Source of the DNA: T3Sed10-241 sp036796255
Lineage (GTDB): Bacteria > Bacteroidota > Bacteroidia > Flavobacteriales_D > Cryomorphaceae
Assembly (NCBI GenBank): GCA_036796255.1
Contig: DAIRDH010000005.1
Location: 22,888-86,887, forward strand
Direction: 5' to 3'
DNA: 64,000 bases
Position numbers and translations under genes: made by a program. Below, in pieces: positions 43,001 to 50,989 of this stretch. Positions within the stretch are counted from its first letter, which is position 1, and each line of letters starts with the position of its first letter. Under the pieces are notes generated by a model that was given only the letters and a program-made list of their open reading frames with translations, was not told the DNA's origin and searched no databases.

Positions 43001-43488
43001 TCCCAACGGAGGATGGCCCAAAACACAGCCGCGGTAAACAGTGATGACATGGCATACACCTCGCCCTCAACTGCTGAAAACCAGAAAGAATCAGAGAAGG
43101 TATAAGCCAATCCGCCCACGACTCCGCTGGCCATAATGGCAAGAACTTTACCCTGATCAAGAATTTCACCATCGGTTTCAGCGAGTTTCTTGCCGAAATG
43201 GGTAATGGTCCAAAACAGAAACAATATGGTGAAACTGCTCGAAAGCGCCGACATTACGTTGATAGTCGCTGCCACGAACTCAGTGGGCACAAATGCAGAA
43301 AAAAGCCGGCCAAGCAGCATAAACAAAGGTGCCCCGGGAGGGTGGCCCACCTGCAATTTATAGGCAGTGGTTATGAACTCACCGCAATCCCAAAAACTTG
43401 TTGTGGGTTCGATGGTTATAAGGTAGACTATACTGGCAATGAGAAATACTGCCCAGCCCGTAAAGATGTTTGCTTTTCTAAAGTCCAT
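40099..43488 (-). CDS. DUF2723 multi-pass membrane protein, GT-C glycosyltransferase-like
   Basis: The ATG at 43488 gives 1129 residues. The start MDFRKANIFTGWAVFLIASI leads into a first membrane segment and the family block TTSFWDCGEFITTAYKLQVG, HPPGAPLFMLLGRLFSAF, with the Asp and Glu expected in the catalytic loop of a GT-C enzyme. About 13-14 hydrophobic segments follow up to residue 650. The C-terminal 450 residues are soluble (LFTNGDNDTFPLWYAQEVEG, then a helical tail that reads like TPR repeats: KPDKALQILDKCIEAMPPHN). Members are thought to transfer sugars from lipid carriers, in Bacteroidota perhaps onto proteins. The specific substrate is not known. It precedes the deacetylase gene. 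Confidence 0.9.
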   Translation of the reverse strand: MDFRKANIFTGWAVFLIASIVYLITIEPTTSFWDCGEFITTAYKLQVGHPPGAPLFMLLGRLFSAFVPTEFVAATINVMSALSSSFTILFLFWTITHFGKKLAETDGEILDQGKVLAIMASGVVGGLAYTFSDSFWFSAVEGEVYAMSSLFTAAVFWAILRWETLSEERSDVRWILLIAYLMGLSIGVHLLNLLAIPAICFVYYFKLYKPSTKGFITTGIVSLLILGVIQTGIIPGVVSLAGKFELLFVNDFGMPFNTGVIIYALLVVGLLAYGLYYTHRRNMAGANTAILAVTMILLGYTTFATIVIRSSANPPLDENNPENVFTLLSYLNREQYGDRPLLYGQYFNSPSDAQKPRSDGKPVYSKSWLAVNESGRTVRWFSTRFNAEKFLSETNDSKLKLKQSYIISDERKNTVINYDDKFQSVLPRMYSNQDNHVSAYKTWSNFVGQPIRTIGNDGNPTIINKPTFGENMRFFFHYQVNWMYWRYFMWNFAGRQNDIQGHGTIDAGNWLSGVNFIDEQRLGPQDNLPSSKTNNFAYNKFLLLPLALGLFGLIFQLYRRPDDWFVTLLLFILTGLAIVVYLNQTPYQPRERDYAYAGSFYAFAIWIGLGTYGLFDLAYRFSQKILVKMSAYAIGAGLVIYLLESIRDGQHYFSYSIIYMAILLALALFVMHFISKSVKNNVVMAALALLITLPVPIIMGAEGWDDHNRSNRYTARDFAANYLETCEPNSILFTNGDNDTFPLWYAQEVEGIRTDVRVVNLSLFNMDWYINQMRRKVYESDPLPFSMDEEKYRQGTRDVVYLDESRNSNRTAVSVRQAVDFIANDQNMRNAQGEKLSILPTKNFYIPVNMDRAMEQGLITEADSNAVTNRVEWRINRNYLMKNNMMVLDLLATNDWERAIYFAVTTGPDSYINLQDYFKLEGLAYRLTPVKTPSSDNPNTLGGVNTERMYDNVMNKFKWGGMDSEDQIYMDENNIRLTNNIRLQFATLAEELIKEDKPDKALQILDKCIEAMPPHNVPYDRLMVPIIENYYRIGENDKANALAKVLFARYEEDFEYYMSLDPEWVMQLRQDMQMSYAVAQRLNLFVTRIYPQDEDVKALFDDRFQAMDQAFDAKIQELEAARARENVKF

Positions 43489-43599
43489 TCTTTGGCTTAA
43501 ATGTGCGTGCGAAATTAGCAAAATAAGCTTGTAGGTGCGGCTTTTGGCTCAGCGGGTTGTGAGCTAATTAAAATGAATTGTGAAATATGGGCGTATTAT

Positions 43600-43629
43600 T
43601 TGATGAAATAGTGGAAAGTATTACTTTTG
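43600..43629 (+). promoter_or_regulatory. Bacteroidota-type promoter of tRNA-Gln
   Basis: TTG (43600-43602), a 19-bp spacer and TACTTTTG (43622-43629) match TTTG-N19-TAnnTTTG in full. The tRNA begins 18 bp after the -7 box. Confidence 0.8.
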
Positions 43630-43647
43630 CAACCCGATTGCGCAGAT

Positions 43648-43720
43648 TGTCCCATGGTGTAACTGGCAACACGTCTGGTTTTGGTCCAGAAGAGTCTAGG
43701 TTCGAGCCCTAGTGGGACAA
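43648..43720 (+). tRNA. tRNA-Gln, anticodon TTG
   Basis: 73 nt. Acceptor TGTCCCA/TGGGACA; D-arm GGTG..CAAC-type; anticodon arm TCTGG-TTTTGGT-CCAGA with anticodon TTG; T-arm CTAGG-TTCGAGC-CCTAG; discriminator A. The CCA end is not encoded. A terminator at 43740 follows. Confidence 0.94.
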
Positions 43721-43739
43721 CCGATTGTTAAAATAGATT

Positions 43740-43772
43740 CCCCGTTCTCTCTTGAGGCGGGGTTTCTTTTTT
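43740..43772 (+). terminator. Terminator after tRNA-Gln
   Basis: CCCCG (43740-43744) pairs with CGGGG (43758-43762), with an inner CTC/GAG extension, followed by TTTCTTTTTT. It stands in the 66-bp gap before the converging DUF6090-like gene and may serve both strands. Confidence 0.85.
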
Positions 43773-43786
43773 ATGTACAATAGGTG

Positions 43787-44563
43787 TTAATGCGCATTTT
43801 CCGGAAAGTCAATTGCATTCTCTTCCATTTTGGCTTCGAGCAAGGCTTTGGTGTCTTTTAATTCACCCAGAAATCCACTGTGCAGTTGATATAAGTTCAG
43901 ATGCGCAATTTGCAATTTCATCAAACTCTGAATAAATAAGTCTGAGCCAATCAAATATGAAAGGTTTTGCGGAGGAGGACGCATCAAATCCTGCGCGGTT
44001 GGGAATCCCGACAGGCTGTCCTGGGCGATTCGATCCAGGGTATTACCATCAAATGCCTGAAAGCGAAAGTCCGACAGCCTGACGGCGTCAGCAAAGCGCT
44101 CATATGCTGGGATAAGCCATTGAAATGCCATTTGCTCATTGTTTCGTTCGTAAGCCTCAAGTGAGGAAAGCATGGTATTGAGAGCAATGCGAAGGCTGTC
44201 GTCACTGATAAGCTGCAAGTTGCCGGTACTCACCAGGGATGACAAAGTAGCAGAAACCTGTGATGCCGGCGCAAAGCTCATAGACCTCAGGATTTGGCTG
44301 GCGATCACAGAATCTTCGGGAACTTGCTTGCTGTATGATGTGCGCAAAAGGCTTGAGGCGGCATATGTCGTAGCCCTTTGCTGTTCCTCAGCAGCCTCTA
44401 CATTTTTGATGGTCGACTCCAGGTCACTGTGAATGTACTTAAGGTACTCCCGCTCCAGGTTGCGCTCTTTCACAGCCATCCACCATCCATTCAGCACAAA
44501 TGCTACGAGGACGCCTGCGACGACAACAAAAAATTCACCGAGAAACCATTTGATTTTTGACAT
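43787..44563 (-). CDS. Membrane-anchored protein of the DUF6090 type
   Basis: From the ATG at 44563 the protein has 258 residues. It starts with a single membrane anchor (FLGEFFVVVAGVLVAFVLNG) and continues NGWWMAVKERNLEREYLKYI, then a helical soluble part (LESTIKNVEAAEEQQRATTY). The sequence VVVAGVLVAFVLNGWW followed by ExxYLxxIxxDL is what I associate with the DUF6090 family of Bacteroidota membrane proteins of unknown function. The remaining 200 residues are helical with no motif. It is a single gene, flanked by the tRNA-Gln terminator and a divergently regulated lipoprotein. Confidence 0.7.
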   Translation of the reverse strand: MSKIKWFLGEFFVVVAGVLVAFVLNGWWMAVKERNLEREYLKYIHSDLESTIKNVEAAEEQQRATTYAASSLLRTSYSKQVPEDSVIASQILRSMSFAPASQVSATLSSLVSTGNLQLISDDSLRIALNTMLSSLEAYERNNEQMAFQWLIPAYERFADAVRLSDFRFQAFDGNTLDRIAQDSLSGFPTAQDLMRPPPQNLSYLIGSDLFIQSLMKLQIAHLNLYQLHSGFLGELKDTKALLEAKMEENAIDFPENAH

Positions 44564-44668
44564 AATCTTCAAGGCTGAAAAGCTTATGACCAAAAGTATT
44601 TAATTTCCCGGCAGGGACAAGCAGAACCAAGTGCTTACGCAAAAAGTAATCTGAAATTGCCGCAAGAA

Positions 44669-45211
44669 TTACTTCATACGAACCTTGCGAACATCGTCCT
44701 CAGTCTTTCCAATCACTTCCATCATTTCTTCGTAATTGTTCAGATCGGGCTGGGCTGCAAGCTCACTTCCGGGCACCAGCATGATGCGGAATACCTGCCC
44801 ATCTGTAAATCCTGGACCAAGGCTGGCAAGGCTGAAGTCAGACTCAAGAAATAAACCGAAATCGACTGTCGTGAAGTCATAGTTGTATTGAAGAAGGCCT
44901 TCCTCAAGAAATACCGTTTGTGGCAACGCACGCCATATGTCGACTTGCTCATTAAAGTCCCAAAGGAGAAAAACCAAAACCACGTCATTGGGTGCAATTG
45001 CCGGATTCAACTGAAACCCTTGAAAGAAATCATTGCTGGTATTAAAGTCTACTTCAACTTCAAATACTTCGTTGGTCAGGTTTACACCTTCGCCCGAGCC
45101 TGGAGGGCCGGCTGGGCCTTGAGGACCAGCAGGACCAGGAGAGCCAGTAGGGCCTTCACACGCGGCGAATAAAAAGCCGCCTATCAGCAGCATCCAAATC
45201 GTTTTTTTCAT
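44669..45211 (-). CDS. Lipoprotein with a short collagen-like (Gly-x-y) stretch
   Basis: The ATG at 45211 gives 180 residues. A lipoprotein signal (MLLIGGFLFAAC) leads straight into GPTGSPGPAGPQGPAGPPGS, seven Gly-x-y triplets, then GEGVNLTNEVFEVEVDFNTS and a beta-rich domain of about 130 residues. Collagen-like stretches can trimerise, so the product may be a short trimeric stalk with a C-terminal head at the cell surface. The head domain is not recognised. It stands alone between the DUF6090 gene and a type-A-sorted exported protein. Confidence 0.85.
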   Translation of the reverse strand: MKKTIWMLLIGGFLFAACEGPTGSPGPAGPQGPAGPPGSGEGVNLTNEVFEVEVDFNTSNDFFQGFQLNPAIAPNDVVLVFLLWDFNEQVDIWRALPQTVFLEEGLLQYNYDFTTVDFGLFLESDFSLASLGPGFTDGQVFRIMLVPGSELAAQPDLNNYEEMMEVIGKTEDDVRKVRMK

Positions 45212-45373
45212 GGGGAGCATTGTTGAATTGATTTTATGGCTTGGAAGTGAGGTGTTCCATGCAATGCTCTACAAAGTTATGCAATAGTTTGAGGCTGTAT
45301 AAACCAGACTTGCGCCAATGAAATAATTTGATTCTGCTTTGGCCTTGATAAAATGGCGGCCTGCTGCCCGCTT

Positions 45374-48262
45374 CTACTTTTTAGAAAAGCGCTTGGTGAT
45401 GGTACGCTCGCCAGCATGCAGAGAAAGCATATAAATGCCCTGGGCCAAGATGCTAACATCGATAATGTGTGCATTGGCGCCGGGCGTGGCAAGGCGTTGA
45501 TGTATTATTCGGCGGCCATGCATGTCTATGATGCTGAAGGCATCTACCTCATAGCTCGCGCCGTCGAGCTTTACGTTAATTTCATTGACCGCAGGGTTCG
45601 GATAGATAAGGAAGTCGGTGTGATCGACTAAGACGTCATCCGAAGCAGGTTCAGTTATTACAATAGTGCTTTCAGCGCGTGAAACACAGTTGTTGTCATT
45701 GGTGGCTGCCACCCAAATATTCATCGTATGCAGCACATTTATTTGTGCTTCCGCAGTGGTGGCTCCAGAACTCCAGCGGAAGGTGAGTGAATGGTCATCA
45801 CTTGCGCGCAATGTGAGCATTTCGCCAGGAGCGGCTTCGATATTGGCCTCGAGTTCAAGCTCAGGCGAGGCGTGCACGATAAGCAAAGCGTCCTTTACGG
45901 TAAAATTTCCGGAGGGATCTTCGGCCATGAACTGAAGTTGGTAAGTGCCAGGACCAATGTGGTTTCCTTGTTGAGGTCCTGAAATTTGGCTGAGCATGGC
46001 GCTGCAATTGTCAATTGCTTTTACATGGCCTGAAAATTCATAGATACCTGAGCACATTTCAATTACATCATTGCAGATTATCTCAGGGGCCATATCGTCG
46101 ATCACCTGAACTGTAAAGCTTTCCTGTGTTTGATTACCTGCCGCATCGCTGGCAATGATTTGGAGTGTTACCTCACCAAGGTCTGCACAAGTCAATTTAT
46201 CTCTGTCTAATGAGATGTTCTCAATTCCGCAATTGTCATGAGCGATTACGTTGAGTTCCGACAGCAAAATGGACTTTCTACCACTTGCATTAATTGAAAT
46301 CTGGAGATTATCCACCTCAATTTCAGGTGCGATTTCATCCTTCACTATTACTTCAATTGTAGTCTCCTTGATGTTGCCATTTACATCAAAAATGAAGAGC
46401 ATGGTACTTCCAGATGACTCACTGCAGTACCAGTCAACCTTTCCGATTTCAATTCGGTCAATACCGCAGCCGTCGTAGGCGTGAGGCAGCAGCTGCGCTT
46501 CTGTGAGTTGTGCTTGGCCTTCATTATTTGCGTAAAGCACAATGAACGGCTGGCTAAAAGTGGGCTTCACCGTGTCGACAACCAAAATGCTGGCAATGGC
46601 GCTGGATTGATTGCCAGCAGCATCTGTGGCTGTCAGGGTCACTTGATGCGGATGTTCAGCATCTACATCATTGCAGTCAAACTGCCACTTGTCGACAACC
46701 AAATCGGCGTTGCTGCAATCGTCATGGGTACCGGCGTCAATCATTTCCGGAAGGAGCTCAGCCTGGCCAAGTTCATTCAGGTAAACTGAAATATCACTTG
46801 CGAGTGCCACAGGCGCTGTGGTATCGAGCCCTTCAATTTCGACCTCAGCCAGCACAGAGGGGCAATCGCCGCTATCGCTAACTTCAACACCGTAAATTCC
46901 CGGAGCCTTGCCAGCAATTGACTGATCCTCTTCGCCTGATGACCACGAAAATTGGTAAGGCGCTGTTCCTCCACTCACCAAATTATGGGCGGAACCGTTG
47001 GCATTCTCGTCACAATGCATACTGGCTTGCACATCGAATTCAATTGATAGCAGGCTGGTGGTTGTAAAGTTCACTTCTTTGACTTCAGTGAACACGCCTT
47101 CATCCGATTCGATAACATGGTACAGGGTGTAATCAGTAGCAGACGACATTCCGCTTATGAAGTGTGTATAGGTTGAATCTGTTTGCACAGTCTGGTTGCC
47201 CTGAAAAGCGGCATTAACCAAATCGGCCGATGTCAATTGTATTGCCGAAGGGGCTTCCTCCTCAGCGGGCATCACTGCCAAATACGCTGTGCCGCTGTTT
47301 TTTGACTGGTGTACGCACTCGGCTGAACCGCATCCTACATTGCTGATTTCCTGAAGTGCATCAGCAGCGACCTGTTGCAGTGCATCTCCGAGCTGCGCGA
47401 TTGGGGCGGCGGCAAAGTACCATGTCACTTCACCAAGCTGGCCGGGAGCCAGATCGCTAAAACGCATGTACAAGCCATATGATCCATCTTGCGCGTGAAA
47501 GCTGGGCGCATTAATGGGATTTTGAGAAACAATATTATTCCAATGACAACAATTGGCCACTACTGTCTGTACATGCGCGTTGGCGGAATACAGAAATACT
47601 CCAGCCTGGGCCGACGAGATGCGAAGCAGAGATGAATAATCTGCTGAGTTGGCGATGGACTCAAATTCACCATCGACGAGATTTCCCCTCATTTTTGTGG
47701 GCTTATCGCTGTAGCCCACCCAGTCATCTTTGGTGCCTACCCAGACACGAATATTTTCAGCCTCATTGAGACCTTCGTTTTTTACGGAAGTAGTCACTTT
47801 AATAAAGCGCTTTTCCGGAAGCAATTCGTAATGGTGTTCAATTTCAAGGCCCACATTGCCAATTTGAAGATTACCACTTGAAATTAAAGTGCCGGTTCCA
47901 TGACCTGTTTCTGCTGAGCTGAAAGTGATACCGGTCGTATCGATCTGGTGATTGCCGATGTATGGGTTTATAGTTATGTTGCCGTTGGCATTCCATTCGT
48001 CGCTTCCATCACCTCCCACACCAATGGCCATATCAAGTGCATTGGTGGCATAAGTGAGTTTTAGCCAGTCATCACCCGATTTGCAAAAAGGTTGTCTCAA
48101 CCTTCCGGAATCGTCTATGGAATTCACATAACCACTGCCAGCCCTGAGCAATTCATTATTGACAACATTTTGTGCTTGATTACTCAACGCAAGGCCTATC
48201 GCGATGATTGAGAGGAGCAGTATTTTGACCATTCCACGCAAGTAAGGGGAGAGCTTGACCAT
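45374..48262 (-). CDS. Large exported protein with HYR/Ig-like domains and a T9SS type A sorting domain
   Basis: The 962-residue protein has a signal peptide (LLLSIIAIGLALSNQAQ). The N-terminal 300 residues (RQPFCKSGDDWLKLTYATNA, VKNEGLNEAENIRVWVGTKD) form a domain with beta-sheet character that I cannot name. Next come a SprB-like segment (GGTAPYQFSWSSGEED), then three or four HYR-like repeats marked by ATDAAGNQSS, FDVNGNIKETT and ASDAAGNQTQESF. The C-terminal 85 residues are the type A sorting domain: DFLIYPNPAVNEINVKLDGA, FSIIDMHGRRIIH, IYMLSLHAGERTITKRF. It would be exported by the type IX system and possibly lipid-anchored or released. Role unknown. Confidence 0.9.
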   Translation of the reverse strand: MVKLSPYLRGMVKILLLSIIAIGLALSNQAQNVVNNELLRAGSGYVNSIDDSGRLRQPFCKSGDDWLKLTYATNALDMAIGVGGDGSDEWNANGNITINPYIGNHQIDTTGITFSSAETGHGTGTLISSGNLQIGNVGLEIEHHYELLPEKRFIKVTTSVKNEGLNEAENIRVWVGTKDDWVGYSDKPTKMRGNLVDGEFESIANSADYSSLLRISSAQAGVFLYSANAHVQTVVANCCHWNNIVSQNPINAPSFHAQDGSYGLYMRFSDLAPGQLGEVTWYFAAAPIAQLGDALQQVAADALQEISNVGCGSAECVHQSKNSGTAYLAVMPAEEEAPSAIQLTSADLVNAAFQGNQTVQTDSTYTHFISGMSSATDYTLYHVIESDEGVFTEVKEVNFTTTSLLSIEFDVQASMHCDENANGSAHNLVSGGTAPYQFSWSSGEEDQSIAGKAPGIYGVEVSDSGDCPSVLAEVEIEGLDTTAPVALASDISVYLNELGQAELLPEMIDAGTHDDCSNADLVVDKWQFDCNDVDAEHPHQVTLTATDAAGNQSSAIASILVVDTVKPTFSQPFIVLYANNEGQAQLTEAQLLPHAYDGCGIDRIEIGKVDWYCSESSGSTMLFIFDVNGNIKETTIEVIVKDEIAPEIEVDNLQISINASGRKSILLSELNVIAHDNCGIENISLDRDKLTCADLGEVTLQIIASDAAGNQTQESFTVQVIDDMAPEIICNDVIEMCSGIYEFSGHVKAIDNCSAMLSQISGPQQGNHIGPGTYQLQFMAEDPSGNFTVKDALLIVHASPELELEANIEAAPGEMLTLRASDDHSLTFRWSSGATTAEAQINVLHTMNIWVAATNDNNCVSRAESTIVITEPASDDVLVDHTDFLIYPNPAVNEINVKLDGASYEVDAFSIIDMHGRRIIHQRLATPGANAHIIDVSILAQGIYMLSLHAGERTITKRFSKK

Positions 48263-48609
48263 GGGATTGATGTTAAGGGGTTTGGCCGATTTGTTTCAGC
48301 GCTATTCTCTTACTTTCATTAAGTGCTATAGTTTCGATTATTCGATATGTATTGTTAAGTACAGCAGTTCTCCCACAGCGTTAATACCCACAAAAACAGT
48401 TATATGGAATGTGCGTGCCCAGGATTAGAAATTTCGATATTAGCCGTACTTTTATCGATGATTGATTGACACAATGCACTTGACTGAGTGATAGATTGAA
48501 TTTTATGTTGTGCAAAGCCTTCTAAAAAGACCCGCTGAGAAGGGCATTTTTTTAAAGGAATGCCATACACTTTAGTTGGGATTATTTACCTTTCGAAGTT
48601 GATAAATGG
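48263..48609. other. Untranslated gap of 347 bp between divergent genes
   Basis: No frame of useful length, no repeat and no RNA fold I trust. It must hold the promoters for both flanking genes. TACCTTTC at 48587-48594 is one base off the -7 consensus before the GAF kinase. GGCATT (48543-48548) and AATGCC (48559-48564) could pair weakly. Confidence 0.5.
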
Positions 48610-49755
48610 ATGAAAATGAACGCGGACACCTTTAATTTTGAATTTGATGCCATCACAAGAAGTGATAAGCTGTTCAGCGAGTCAAGAGACGAAATCATTG
48701 AGGAGATTGCGAAGCGATTGAGCAATTGTTTGGAATTGGGGCGGGTCAACTTGTGGTTGTTTAACGACGATGAACAATGCATGGAGTGTATTGGCAATTA
48801 CGACCGTGCGGGAGATACGTTTGGCAAAGGCGAAAAGCTGCACATGCGCGACGTACCGAATTATTACAAGCGTTTGAAGTCCGATAGGATACTCACCATT
48901 GATGATATACTGACAAGCGAAGTGGCGCTGGAAATCAAAGACATATACTGTTTGCCAAACGGAATAGGCGCAATGATGGACATTCCTCTGCGCATGGAAG
49001 GTAAGCTGGAAGGCGTGATGTGCCTTGAGCACACTGAAGGCCCGCGGGCATGGCGTGATGCTGAAATCCAATTTGCGCTTGCGATAAGTCAGGTAGTGGC
49101 CCTTGCCCTGGAAACGCGCAAACGCCGTCGCAGCCAGGTGGAGCTGGTACAGGCCCTGAAAGACAAAGATTTGCTTCTGCGGGAAATGCACCACCGCATC
49201 AAGAACAACTTGAGTATTCTCATCAGCTTATTAAGATTGCAATCCAATGAAGCAGAGAATGTCGCCGTAGAAAGAGGATTGGCAGAAGCCCAAAAGCGGA
49301 TATTTTCTATGGCTAAAATCCATGAGCAACTTTATCAAACTGGCAATTACCTGAAGGTAGAATTGTCGGTCTACCTCGATGAACTCGTTGGAGAATACCG
49401 CAATAGTGTGAATTCAGAACTTCCAATTCATTTTGCTACATCCTTGATTGAGATTGAATCGCCAACTTCTGTGGCGATCAATCTTGGTTTGATAACCATT
49501 GAAGTGCTCAACAACGCCGTGAAGCACGCCTTTGATTCTGCAAATCATGACAATATGGTTCGCGTTTCGCTCGAGGGCTTGGGGAATAAGCACCGACTGC
49601 GCATTGCCGACAACGGAAGGGGCTTTGATGCCGAAAAGCTTACAGGAGCTAAATCAATTGGCATGTCGATTATTGAAGACCTTGTTCGGCAAATTGATGG
49701 CACGCTGGATTTATACTCTGATGAGAAGGGTACCGCTGTGGAGGTGACTTTCTAA
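48610..49755 (+). CDS. GAF-domain histidine kinase (HisKA_2 type), cytoplasmic
   Basis: The 381-residue protein has no membrane segment. Residues about 20-165 are a GAF domain (LSNCLELGRVNLWLFNDDEQ, MMDIPLRMEGKLEGVMCLEH). A HisKA_2 dimerisation helix follows with LLREMHHRIKNNLSILISLL (phospho-accepting His in HHRIKNN), then a HATPase domain with VAINLGLITIEVLNNAVKHA, LRIADNGRGFDAEK and SIGMSIIEDLVRQIDG. This is the HWE/HisKA_2 branch, usually paired with receiver-domain partners. No response regulator is adjacent. The ligand bound by the GAF domain is unknown. Confidence 0.93.
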   Translation: MKMNADTFNFEFDAITRSDKLFSESRDEIIEEIAKRLSNCLELGRVNLWLFNDDEQCMECIGNYDRAGDTFGKGEKLHMRDVPNYYKRLKSDRILTIDDILTSEVALEIKDIYCLPNGIGAMMDIPLRMEGKLEGVMCLEHTEGPRAWRDAEIQFALAISQVVALALETRKRRRSQVELVQALKDKDLLLREMHHRIKNNLSILISLLRLQSNEAENVAVERGLAEAQKRIFSMAKIHEQLYQTGNYLKVELSVYLDELVGEYRNSVNSELPIHFATSLIEIESPTSVAINLGLITIEVLNNAVKHAFDSANHDNMVRVSLEGLGNKHRLRIADNGRGFDAEKLTGAKSIGMSIIEDLVRQIDGTLDLYSDEKGTAVEVTF

Positions 49756-50023
49756 AGCATTACTCAAAGCACATTCATCGCAGGAAAGCGGAAATCAATT
49801 TGGTTTGATCTCTCCCGCGAGGGTTCGTGGACCTTGGGCTATTCTTAAAAAGGAATGCAGGCAGCCTTGCATTTTCTGGCATTCACGGAATTGCCTTTAG
49901 TGGAAATTTGATTTAGTGCTGATCACGGCGACGACGATCGCATTTTAACTTTCATGAAGCATGCTGATATTTAAACAAGTGCACGTTCATCAGGGTTATT
50001 AACCCAGCTGATCAGTCTCAATC

Positions 50024-50944
50024 GTGCAAAACCCTCCTGCTTTTCTATCTAAATGGCATACCTATTTGCTTTCAGAGCGAAGCAGAGAACGCGGTGAAGT
50101 AATCATAGTGCTTATTGCCATCGCGGGATTTTTGATTCACCTCGCTCTGATAGCGATGAATTCTTTGGGCTGGCTACGCGTGGAAGCTTTGGCCGAGCTG
50201 ATCGGCAATCCCATCTTCGCTATTTATACCCCATTTTCATTTATTCTGCTTTATGAGGTTTATTTGCTCGTGTACTACCTCCCGAAGTCCATCACCCGCT
50301 ACATTGGCAAGCAATATGAGATCATTACCCTGATTGTGATCAGGAAAATTTTCAATGACATCAGTAAACTGGAGTTTACTGCACAATGGTTTCAAGTCAA
50401 AGAAGACCTTCAGTTCACCTTTGACATTACCGCCAGCCTTGTGATGTTCTTTTTGATTTATGTGTTTTACTGGCTCAACAATAGAAGGTCCGCTTCCTCA
50501 TCCGGTTCCTCCCTGAAGAAAAGCGATCTCGCCAATTTCATTCGTATCAAGCAAGGTATTGCACTATTCCTGGTGCCTGTATTCTTCCTTTTGGTGTTGT
50601 ACAATCTTGGGCAGTGGCTGTTTTTGAATTTCTTTGCAAGTATTCCTGCTCCCGCCGATTTTTCCAACCTGAACAACATCTTTTTTGAAGATTTCTTTAC
50701 CATTCTCATCCTCACAGATGTGTTGCTCTTGTTGGTATCCTTTCTCTACACCAACCAGTTTCATCAGGTGATCCGAAATTCGGGTTTTGTAATCAGCACG
50801 ATTCTTATAAAGCTCTCCTTCGCACAGCAAGGCCTCGTAAGCACTGTGCTCACCGTAGTCGCAATCCTGATAGGAGTGTTGGTGCTCGCCATCCACAATA
50901 AGTATGAAAAGCTAGAAGCGAAAATTAAGCGCGAGGGCGAATAG
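50024..50944 (+). CDS. Multi-pass membrane protein of unknown function
   Basis: A GTG start gives 306 residues with about seven hydrophobic segments (VIIVLIAIAGFLIHLALIAM, PIFAIYTPFSFILLYEVYLL, ITASLVMFFLIYVFYWLNN, ALFLVPVFFLLVLYNLGQWL, FFTILILTDVLLLLVSFLY, VVAILIGVLVLAIHNKYEK) and a short charged N-terminus. I do not recognise the family and see no catalytic or ligand motif. The gap of 268 bp upstream holds no clear promoter. It has no obvious operon partner, since the next gene is on the other strand. Confidence 0.75.
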   Translation: MQNPPAFLSKWHTYLLSERSRERGEVIIVLIAIAGFLIHLALIAMNSLGWLRVEALAELIGNPIFAIYTPFSFILLYEVYLLVYYLPKSITRYIGKQYEIITLIVIRKIFNDISKLEFTAQWFQVKEDLQFTFDITASLVMFFLIYVFYWLNNRRSASSSGSSLKKSDLANFIRIKQGIALFLVPVFFLLVLYNLGQWLFLNFFASIPAPADFSNLNNIFFEDFFTILILTDVLLLLVSFLYTNQFHQVIRNSGFVISTILIKLSFAQQGLVSTVLTVVAILIGVLVLAIHNKYEKLEAKIKREGE

Positions 50945-50989
50945 TCAAATAATCAACCTAACAAAACCATGCAGGCAGTCAGGATGTAG

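Noticed and set aside
40099..43488. DUF2723 protein considered as a protein O-mannosyltransferase with a known target
   Set aside because: The GT-C-like outline is visible, but no residue pattern settles the sugar or acceptor, so only the family is given.
49756..50023. Gap before the multi-pass membrane protein checked for a small RNA or gene
   Set aside because: No hairpin with T-run, no promoter match and no coding frame of useful length was seen.
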